A stretch of DNA of 64,000 nucleotides from Paractinoplanes polyasparticus (lineage in GTDB: Bacteria > Actinomycetota > Actinomycetes > Mycobacteriales > Micromonosporaceae): contig NZ_JAHWFK010000031.1 in NCBI RefSeq assembly GCF_019710575.1, positions 62,001 through 126,000 of the forward strand, given 5' to 3'. Of this stretch, positions 50,230 to 56,722 are shown in pieces. Within the stretch, counting starts at the first letter, position 1. Every line of letters begins with the position of its first letter. The position numbers and the translations under genes were made by a program. A model generated the notes under the pieces. It was not told the origin of the DNA. It made no database searches and saw nothing but the letters and a program-made list of their open reading frames with translations.

Positions 50230-50304
50230 CATCCAGGGCCTGCCGATCCCTGTCACACCGATCCGCCCCGACCCGGTGAAGGGGGGATCGGCAGGCCCTG
50301 GATG
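50230..50304. promoter_or_regulatory. Long perfect inverted repeat between SDR and XRE regulator
   Basis: Arms of 21 bp at 50230-50250 and 50284-50304 (left arm begins CATCCAGGGCCTGCC), perfectly complementary, with a 33-nt spacer. The right arm ends 29 bp before the XRE start; the left arm lies 56 bp from the SDR start. It could be a pair of operator half-sites or form a stem in either transcript. Confidence 0.7.
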
Positions 50305-50333
50305 CTCTGACGAGCGGTCGGTAGAACAGACAG

Positions 50334-51185
50334 ATGATCGATCGCTCCGGACTTGCCGAGTTCCTGCGCCGCCGGCGGGAGTCGTTGCAGCCGGAGGACG
50401 TCGGTCTGCCCCGCGGGCCGCGCCGCCGCACCACCGGCCTGCGCCGGGAGGAGGTGGCGGAGCTCTGTCACCTCTCCGCCGACTACTACAGCCGGATCGA
50501 GCAGGAGCGCGGCCCGTTGCCGTCCGAAGGCCTGATCGCCGCCATCGCCCAGGGCCTGCACCTGTCCCTCGACGAGCGCGATCACCTGTTCCGGCTGGCC
50601 GGCCACCACCCGCCGGTCCGCGGAGCGACCAGCGAGCACATCGGCCCGGGTCTGCTGCGCATCTTCGACCGGCTCACCGACAGCGCCGCCGAGATCGTCA
50701 CCGAGCTCGGCGAGACGCTGCGGCAGACCCCGCTCGCGGTGGTGCTCACCGGCAACCTCACCCGCTTCACCGGACCCGCCCGGAGCCTGCCTTTCCGGTG
50801 GTTCACCGATCCGGCCACCCGTCAGCTGTACCACCCTGACGATCACGACCACATGTCCCGCGTCTTCGCCTCCGGGGCGCGCCGGCTGACCACCGTCCGC
50901 GGGCCCGGTTCGAAGGCCGCCCTTCTCGCCGAACGACTGCTCGCCGAGAGCCCGGAATTCGCCGAACTGTGGAACCGGCATGACGTCAGCGTCGGCCCGC
51001 ACGAGGTCAAGCGATACGTGCATCCCGAGGCCGGCCTGGTGGAGCTCGACTGCCAGACGCTGCACGACCCGGAGCAGTCCCATCGGCTCCTCGTCTACAC
51101 CGCCGTCCCGGGCAGCGAGAGCTACCGCAAGCTCGATCGCCTGTCGACGCTCGCCGCACGGCCCGTCTCCGCCGATCTTCACTGA
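50334..51185 (+). CDS. XRE-family regulator with MmyB-type ligand-binding domain
   Basis: 283 residues. HTH: LAEFLRRRRESLQPEDVGLP, GLRREEVAELCHLSADYYSR; ligand domain: HIGPGLLRIFDRLTDSAAEI, GPARSLPFRWFTDPATRQLY, LWNRHDVSVGPHEVKRYVHP and LLVYTAVPGSESYRKL. It is closest in style to the regulator at 187-1062 (WFTDPGARNLY, WDRHDV). Divergent from the SDR-MFS operon, its probable target. Confidence 0.9.
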   Translation: MIDRSGLAEFLRRRRESLQPEDVGLPRGPRRRTTGLRREEVAELCHLSADYYSRIEQERGPLPSEGLIAAIAQGLHLSLDERDHLFRLAGHHPPVRGATSEHIGPGLLRIFDRLTDSAAEIVTELGETLRQTPLAVVLTGNLTRFTGPARSLPFRWFTDPATRQLYHPDDHDHMSRVFASGARRLTTVRGPGSKAALLAERLLAESPEFAELWNRHDVSVGPHEVKRYVHPEAGLVELDCQTLHDPEQSHRLLVYTAVPGSESYRKLDRLSTLAARPVSADLH

Positions 51186-51229
51186 GCTCGGCACTACCTG
51201 GACAAACTGCTGCAGGCAGAGGAGTTCTC

Positions 51230-52402
51230 GTGACCCTGTTCGAGAGGCTGTCGCGGCTTGCCGTACCGACGATCGTGCTCGTCGCAGCAGCAGCCTGCGG
51301 CAGCCCGCCGCAGGCGCCGGGCCACGTGCATTCCACGGGCGGTGCCTCGACGCAGCCGCTACGCACCGGTGAACAGTTCGTGCATCTGCGCATGGCGGAG
51401 CCGTACACGCCCGGCGCGCCCGGGGCCGGCCGCGACGACTACCGCTGCATGGTCATCGACCCGCGGGTGACCGAGCGGGTGTTCCTGACCGGCGTTCAGT
51501 TCCAGCCCGGCCAAGCCTCGATCGCCCACCACGCCATCACCTTCGCCGTCCCGCCGCAGGGGGCACCCGCAGTGCGCGAGCGGGACGCGGAGGCCGCGGG
51601 AGAGGGCTACACCTGCTTCGGCATGGACGGCGGCGACGGCACCGCGTCGTGGGTGGACACGTGGACACCGGGCGGCCGCGAGACCCTGCTCGACGGCGAC
51701 ATGGGCTATCCGCTCGAGCCGGGCAGCCTGCTGGTGCTGCAGATCCACTACAACCTGCTCGGGGTCCGCGACGACGCCACGGTCACCGACCGGTCCGGCG
51801 TCCGGCTGCGCCAGACCCGCGGCACCGACCGCACCGTGTCGCTGGACACCGTGCCACTGGCGGCGCCGGTCGAGTTGCCGTGCGCACCGGACGAATCCGG
51901 GCCGTTGTGCGACCGGGCCGCCGCGATGGCCGACGTGATCGACCGCTTCGGCCCCGAGGCCGGCCGGCGGGCCGACTGGCTGTTACGAAGCTGCGGTGAC
52001 GGCACGCCGAGGCCGGGTGAAAGTCAGACGTGTGACACCCCGGCGCCGGCCGGAATGACGGTGCACGCGGTGCGAGGCCACATGCACCTGCTGGGCCGCT
52101 CCATCAAGGTCGAGCTGAACCCGGGCACGCCGGGCGCCCGGACCCTGCTGGACGTGCCGGAGTTCAACTTCGACGACCAGGGGCTGCACGTCCTGTCCGA
52201 ACCGGTGGCGCTCCGGCCCGGCGACACGTTGCGCACCACATGCGCCTTCGACGTCGGGCTGCGCAAGATGCTGCCCCAGCTGAGTGATCTGCCCCCGCGC
52301 TATGTCGTGTGGGGCGAGGGCACCACCGATGAGATGTGCGCGCCACTGCTCACTGTCTCCGGCCCCGTTTCGAATGCTGGGGTTGGTTCTGCGGGAAGGT
52401 GA
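51230..52402 (+). CDS. Copper type II monooxygenase-like lipoprotein (PHM-like)
   Basis: 390 residues, GTG start behind GGCAGAGGAG. Lipobox LVAAAACGS (Cys23) marks a lipoprotein. The two domains carry all six copper ligands of peptidylglycine hydroxylase/dopamine monooxygenase in the right order and spacing: His100-His101 (AHHAITF) and His173 (LQIHYN) for one copper, His284-x-His286 (GHMHLLG) and Met369 (TTDEMC) for the other. Members hydroxylate C-H bonds using O2 and an electron donor such as ascorbate. Bacterial members are poorly studied. No cotranscribed partner is intact; its TGA overlaps a GTG that opens an aldo/keto-reductase-like fragment. Confidence 0.8.
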   Translation: MTLFERLSRLAVPTIVLVAAAACGSPPQAPGHVHSTGGASTQPLRTGEQFVHLRMAEPYTPGAPGAGRDDYRCMVIDPRVTERVFLTGVQFQPGQASIAHHAITFAVPPQGAPAVRERDAEAAGEGYTCFGMDGGDGTASWVDTWTPGGRETLLDGDMGYPLEPGSLLVLQIHYNLLGVRDDATVTDRSGVRLRQTRGTDRTVSLDTVPLAAPVELPCAPDESGPLCDRAAAMADVIDRFGPEAGRRADWLLRSCGDGTPRPGESQTCDTPAPAGMTVHAVRGHMHLLGRSIKVELNPGTPGARTLLDVPEFNFDDQGLHVLSEPVALRPGDTLRTTCAFDVGLRKMLPQLSDLPPRYVVWGEGTTDEMCAPLLTVSGPVSNAGVGSAGR

Positions 52403-52449
52403 CACGGCTGGGTCGTACCGGACTGAAGGTGAGCTACTCACCGTCGTGA
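52399..52449 (+). pseudogene. Aldo/keto reductase N-terminal fragment
   Basis: A GTG overlapping the previous stop (GTGA) begins TRLGRTGLKVSYSPS and then stops. LGRTGLKVS is the invariant opening of many aldo/keto reductases. Nothing downstream continues the fold. Very short, so the call is tentative. Confidence 0.35.
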
Positions 52450-52528
52450 AGGCCTTCGACCGCGACTCCACGAGGATTCTCGGAACTCGCGGGGCAGGGC
52501 CGGGACACTCAGGGCTCGGCCCGGCGGT

Positions 52529-52888
52529 TCACCGGCCGGTTCGTCGGGAGTCCGGTCGTCGTCCGCCCCGCGCCGGCCCGGATCGGCGGGCCCGAGCCGG
52601 CTGATCGGCGGGACTGTCGAAGGCGCCGGGACTGGAGAACACCGCCGGAGGCGCTGCGGGGCGGGACGACGTCGGCGGCGGCCATTCCGACGCGGTGATC
52701 TGTGCTCCGGTGACCGGCACCGCCGGCGAGACGTGGTCCAGCAGGCGCTGCGCCACAGTGGCGTCTATCTCGAGGTCGGAGCTGATCCGAACGTCAGCGG
52801 CGGTGGCCAGGTCCACAACGTCGTCGCTGGTGAACGCCTCGGCTCGAAGAGTGCTGAGCCGCCGGGCGAATTCCTGTGCATTGATCAT
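52529..52888 (-). CDS. Hypothetical protein
   Basis: About 119 residues from the ATG at 52888 (an ATG 15 bp upstream is equally possible). The first 60 residues look like genuine protein: EFARRLSTLRAEAFTSDDVV, DLATAADVRISSDLEIDATV and AQRLLDHVSPAVPVTG, with high third-position GC. The last 45 residues are Pro/Arg/Ser-rich and low in complexity. No family recognised. There is no strong ribosome site. It could also be a fragment of a longer lost gene. Confidence 0.4.
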   Translation of the reverse strand: MINAQEFARRLSTLRAEAFTSDDVVDLATAADVRISSDLEIDATVAQRLLDHVSPAVPVTGAQITASEWPPPTSSRPAAPPAVFSSPGAFDSPADQPARARRSGPARGGRRPDSRRTGR

Positions 52889-52903
52889 CTGTAACCACAT
52901 CAC

Positions 52904-53220
52904 TCGATCTGCTAATGACCCAGCGTAACCGCTGCGATCAGACCGCCCCGACGCCCCACCGCAGAAGCGGGCGACGGCTGTGAATTACCTGCCGCCCGCA
53001 TCAGCGGGTCTCCCGGCAGATGCCTCGACGCCAGAGCCCGGTGTACGGCCACACTACGGACCCAAGACGGCGGGCGTACGAGTAGGCCCTTAACAATACG
53101 GCCATTCCCCGGGCCGACCCGGACCAACCATGCGCCGAGGTGCTCGACCGACGCGTGACCGCCGGCGTAGGCCATGGCCACATTACCGGGGAACGAGCGT
53201 CGCCACCGGCCGAGCAACGG
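52904..53220. other. Region without a recognised gene
   Basis: About 315 bp between the hypothetical gene and a TetR gene. One reverse frame is open (52912-53217) but its translation shows no family, no plausible start signal and mixed third-position bias. No operator-like palindrome stands out. Confidence 0.3.
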
Positions 53221-53799
53221 TCAGCCCAGGGCGACGCTCGCGGCCCGCAATTCGTCCAGGGCCGTGAGCGCGTGCGCGGCGAGGCCGTCCTCGGCGTCGC
53301 GGTCGCCCTCGGACCATTCGGCATATCCACGCTTGAACGCGAGCACCCCCAGCTCGCTCGCGAGGGCCGCGACCGAGTCGGGCAGGCCCCGGGCGATCAG
53401 GGCGGCCGTCATCGCGGCGGCGAGGCTTACCGTCTTGAGGGCGTCGCGCTCCTGCAACTCGGCGCTCGCGGCGACCGCCGCCTTCAGGCGCGGGCCGAGC
53501 TCACGGTTGAACGGGCCCATCTCGCTCGACGCGCGGACGAGGCCCGCGGCGACAGCCTGCAGCGGGGTGGCATCGGCGGGCGCGTCGGCGATCCCTTCGG
53601 CCAGCAGCCGGCTCAGCGTCTCCTGCCCCGCCACCAGCAGCTCCCGCTTGTCCGGGAAGTGGCGGAAGAACGTGCTTTTCGTGACCCGGGCGCGTTCGGC
53701 GATCTGTGCGACGGTCGTGGCGTCGTAACCCTGCTCGATGAACAGGTCGACGGCCGCCACGACGAGGCGCTCACGCGCACCCGGTTCCCATCGGACCAT
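53221..53799 (-). CDS. TetR-family transcriptional regulator
   Basis: 192 residues. HTH: RERLVVAAVDLFIEQGYDAT, VTKSTFFRHFPDKRELLVAG. C-terminal helical domain with no recognisable ligand motif. Divergent from a NAD-dependent epimerase-like gene; two GTGATGGGAC-N4-GTCCCATCAC operators lie between them, so it almost certainly represses both. Confidence 0.9.
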   Translation of the reverse strand: MVRWEPGARERLVVAAVDLFIEQGYDATTVAQIAERARVTKSTFFRHFPDKRELLVAGQETLSRLLAEGIADAPADATPLQAVAAGLVRASSEMGPFNRELGPRLKAAVAASAELQERDALKTVSLAAAMTAALIARGLPDSVAALASELGVLAFKRGYAEWSEGDRDAEDGLAAHALTALDELRAASVALG

Positions 53800-53812
53800 G
53801 GAGCCATCATAG

Positions 53813-53836
53813 GTGATGGGACTTGTGTCCCATCAC
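53813..53836. promoter_or_regulatory. TetR operator 1
   Basis: Perfect 10-4-10 inverted repeat: GTGATGGGAC, TTGT, GTCCCATCAC. Lies 14 bp from the TetR start. Confidence 0.75.
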
Positions 53837-53844
53837 CTGCTACG

Positions 53845-53868
53845 GTGACGGGACACAAGTCCCATCAC
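53845..53868. promoter_or_regulatory. TetR operator 2
   Basis: 10-4-10 inverted repeat with one mismatch: GTGACGGGAC, ACAA, GTCCCATCAC, centred 32 bp (three turns) from operator 1 and 17 bp before the epimerase-like gene. A TACGGT at 53841-53846 is a plausible -10. Confidence 0.75.
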
Positions 53869-53884
53869 TCACGGGAGAGATGCC

Positions 53885-54766
53885 ATGCGCGTCTTCATTA
53901 CCGGCGGCACCGGCTTGATCGGCTCTGCCGTCGTCGCCGAACTCATCGGCAACGGCCACACCGTCCTTGCCCTGGCTCGCTCCGACGCTTCCGCTCTGGC
54001 CGCCGAGCGGGCCGGGGCGGAGCCGCTGCACGGCAGCCTGGCCGACCTCGACGTTCTGCGGTCCGGGGCCGGACAGGCGGACGGGGTGATCCACCTCGCC
54101 TTCGGCAACGACTTCAGCAGCGCTCGGGCCATCGCCGAGTCGGTCGCCGAGGAAACCGCCGCCCTCACGGCCCTTGGCGAAAGCCTCGCCGGCAGCGACC
54201 GCCCGCTCGTGACCGTGTCGGGCACGCCGTGGGTGCCGGGTCGCGTGTCCACCGAGGACGACCCGCTGCCGACAGACGGGCCGGTCGGTGGCCGTGGCCG
54301 CACGGTCACCGCGATCCTGGGCCTGGCCGCACGCGGGGTGCGGACCGCGGCCGTACGCATGCCGCGCACGGTGCACAATCACGGCACGGGTGGCTTCGCC
54401 GGCCTGCTCACCGACATCGCCCGCCAAGCCGGAGTCTCGGGCTACCCGGGCGACGGCAGCTACCGCTGGCCGGCCGTCCACGCCCTCGACGCGGCGGTTC
54501 TCCTGCGGCTCGCGCTCGAGCGGGCACCGGCCGGCACCGCCTGGCACGCGGTGGCTGACGAGGGGGACCAGGTACGCGACATCGCCGCGGTCATCGGCCG
54601 CCGGCTGGGCCTGCCGGTGGAGCCGAGGCCGACGGAGGTCTTCGGACCGCTCGGGCCGATCTTCGCGACCGATCAGCCTTCGTCGAGCGCCTACACGAGG
54701 AAGGCGCTCGGATGGGAGCCGAAGCAGCCGAGCCTGCTCGAGGATCTGGAGAACATCCACGCATGA
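53885..54766 (+). CDS. NAD-dependent epimerase/dehydratase-family protein
   Basis: 293 residues behind CACGGGAGAGA. Extended-SDR Rossmann motif TGGTGLIG (about 7-14), LADLDVLRSGAGQADGVIHL and VSGTPWVPGR. The canonical YxxxK is not obvious, as in many SDR_a-type NAD(P)-dependent oxidoreductases (the 3-beta-HSD/flavonol-reductase-like branch with GDGSYRWPAVHALDAAVLLR). Probably an NAD(P)H-dependent reductase; substrate unknown. Repressed by the divergent TetR. Ends in a strong terminator. Confidence 0.85.
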   Translation: MRVFITGGTGLIGSAVVAELIGNGHTVLALARSDASALAAERAGAEPLHGSLADLDVLRSGAGQADGVIHLAFGNDFSSARAIAESVAEETAALTALGESLAGSDRPLVTVSGTPWVPGRVSTEDDPLPTDGPVGGRGRTVTAILGLAARGVRTAAVRMPRTVHNHGTGGFAGLLTDIARQAGVSGYPGDGSYRWPAVHALDAAVLLRLALERAPAGTAWHAVADEGDQVRDIAAVIGRRLGLPVEPRPTEVFGPLGPIFATDQPSSSAYTRKALGWEPKQPSLLEDLENIHA

Positions 54767-54816
54767 GCCACCCGTACGCCGACGGCAACGGCCGCAAGCA
54801 CATCAGGGAACGCGAG

Positions 54817-54853
54817 GCGGCCCCCGCCTCCCTGTGTGGGAGACGGGGGCCGC
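54817..54853. terminator. Bidirectional terminator between epimerase-like and tannase genes
   Basis: 16-bp arms (left GCGGCCCCCGCCTCCC, right GGGAGACGGGGGCCGC) with one mismatch and a 5-nt loop, between two converging genes. Confidence 0.75.
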
Positions 54854-54884
54854 TCTCCTGCAAAGGACCAGGTTCGCGGAAGGA

Positions 54885-56465
54885 TCAGGCGCGGACGCAG
54901 CGGTAGTTCGCGGCTGCCGTGACCGAGCCCTTGCCGGTCCAGCGTGCGACGTCCGGGTAGCTGCAGACCGGGTGGCTGACGCTCACGCCGGTGGGCGACG
55001 TGCCCGCGGCCGGCAGAGTCTTCGGCTCCGTGCCGTGCTCGACCCACTTGGTCAGCGCGGCGAGGGCGTCGGTGTCGCTGATCGTCGGACCGCTCGCGCC
55101 GCAGTGGTCGACGCCGGGCACCAGGAACAGCCGGTAGAAGTGGTCGACCGTGCGGTTGCCACCGAAGATCCTGTTGACCCGCTCGCGGTACCGGACCGTC
55201 GCGTCGGTCGGGATCAGCTGGTCGGACTGGCCGTGCCAGGTCAGCAGCTTGCCGCCGGACGCGGCGAACTTCCCCAGGTTGGCGTGGTCGGTGCCGATCA
55301 CGCTGTCGTACTGCTCGACCGAGGCGGCGTACAGCTTGTCGAAGGTCTTGAAGTCGATCTTCGACAGGTCGTAGCCGGGGTTCCTGGTCACGAAGAACTT
55401 CACCCAGGCGTCCGAGACGAAGAACGGGGTGCCCGGCGTGGCCAGGAACGCGAGGCTCGCGCCCTTGTTCGGTCCCGGGTAGCCCTTCGGGCCGGCCCAG
55501 ATCCTGGTCACGGCGTCGGCGACGGCCTTGGTGACGGTGATCGTCCTGCCGTCGCAAACCACCTCGGCGCCGACCAGTTCGCGGGCGTCCCACTCACAGT
55601 TCTGCGGGACGTCGACGATGCCGTCCGGAACGCCGTCGAGGGTGTCGCACGCCTTGACCGCGGCCGTGTTGAAGGCCTCCAGCTCGCAGGGGCTGGGCTT
55701 GACCTCGTACTCGTTGAAGACCGCCTGCGACCAGGCCGTGCCGACCGCGAAGCGGGCCCAGTCGATCGCGGGCGCCTTGGCCAGGATGCCGTTGAAGTCG
55801 GCCGGGTAGTTCTGCGCCTCCGAGTAACCCTGGCGGCCACCGGTCGAGCAGCCGTTCCAATAGGACCAGAACTGCGCCTTGCCGTAGAAGTTCTTCGTCA
55901 CCGACTTGCCGACGACCGCGAGGTCGTGCATCGAGCGCGAGGCGAAGTTCTTCACCAGCTGGGGGTTGCCGGCCCACGCACTGGGATCGAGCGGGTCGGC
56001 GCCCACCCCGGCGTCGGTGGCCGCGGTGGCGTAACCCCCCTTGACCCCCGCGACCAGCGGGTAGAGCAGCTCACCGGCGAGGTAGGCGCTGCCGCCGGTG
56101 GCTTGGAAGCGGCCGTTCCAGGCCTTATTGTCCTGCGGTAGCGACACCTTGATGGTCACCTTGTCCGCGGCGCCCGGGTGGGTCACGGTGACGGTGATGT
56201 CACACCACGCCGGAACGCCCGCCAGCGGCGGGTGGTCCGGTAGCGGCGGGGCCGGGGGGAACGAGATCGCGCCGCCGGCGTTGGCGACGGCCCTGACCTC
56301 CTCCACCTCGGTGCCCTGAGGCGCGGAGACCGGAACGGGAGCACAGGTCGAGGCGGCCTTCGGGCCGCCGCCGGCGGGCGAGACGGCGTTGGCCGCCATC
56401 GGCGCCAGCAGCGCGGCGACCGGCAGGGCGGCCACCACGGTCAGGACGAACAGGCGTCGTTTCAT
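54885..56465 (-). CDS. Secreted tannase/feruloyl esterase-family protein
   Basis: 526 residues from the ATG at 56465. Signal peptide (FVLTVVAALPVAALLAPMAA then NAVS). Tannase/feruloyl-esterase hallmarks: WNGRFQATGGSAYLAGEL, the nucleophile motif GCSTGGRQGYSEAQNYPADF (Cys-Ser), catalytic Asp in WHGQSDQLIPT and VPGVDHCGASGP (His-Cys). The Cys residues next to Ser and His form the family's characteristic disulfide bridge. It hydrolyses ester bonds of phenolic acids such as gallate or ferulate outside the cell. Monocistronic; converges with the epimerase-like gene. Confidence 0.9.
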   Translation of the reverse strand: MKRRLFVLTVVAALPVAALLAPMAANAVSPAGGGPKAASTCAPVPVSAPQGTEVEEVRAVANAGGAISFPPAPPLPDHPPLAGVPAWCDITVTVTHPGAADKVTIKVSLPQDNKAWNGRFQATGGSAYLAGELLYPLVAGVKGGYATAATDAGVGADPLDPSAWAGNPQLVKNFASRSMHDLAVVGKSVTKNFYGKAQFWSYWNGCSTGGRQGYSEAQNYPADFNGILAKAPAIDWARFAVGTAWSQAVFNEYEVKPSPCELEAFNTAAVKACDTLDGVPDGIVDVPQNCEWDARELVGAEVVCDGRTITVTKAVADAVTRIWAGPKGYPGPNKGASLAFLATPGTPFFVSDAWVKFFVTRNPGYDLSKIDFKTFDKLYAASVEQYDSVIGTDHANLGKFAASGGKLLTWHGQSDQLIPTDATVRYRERVNRIFGGNRTVDHFYRLFLVPGVDHCGASGPTISDTDALAALTKWVEHGTEPKTLPAAGTSPTGVSVSHPVCSYPDVARWTGKGSVTAAANYRCVRA

Positions 56466-56722
56466 GACCGACACCTTCGCCCGGAGTGCGCTGTCCTCGC
56501 CCCAGGGAACACACTGGGCACCCCACGGGCGATCGCTCACGAGCGCGAGGGCGGCAGCTGACCCGGCGTCGGTGCCCGGCCCGATGCAGTGCTTGACCGT
56601 GTTCCAGGAACACGGTGTTACCTGATCCGCGTGGATCTCGTTGCCGGAATGTGGGGGAGAACGGTGCTCGGCGAAGCGGTGGTCACCGGCGTCGAGCGCC
56701 CGAGAGTTCGAGCTGATTCACG

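Noticed and set aside
50230..50304. Terminal inverted repeats of an insertion sequence
   Set aside because: Arms only 33 nt apart with no transposase or target duplication.
52912..53217. Reverse-strand frame as a gene
   Set aside because: No family resemblance, no ribosome site and poor codon-position bias.
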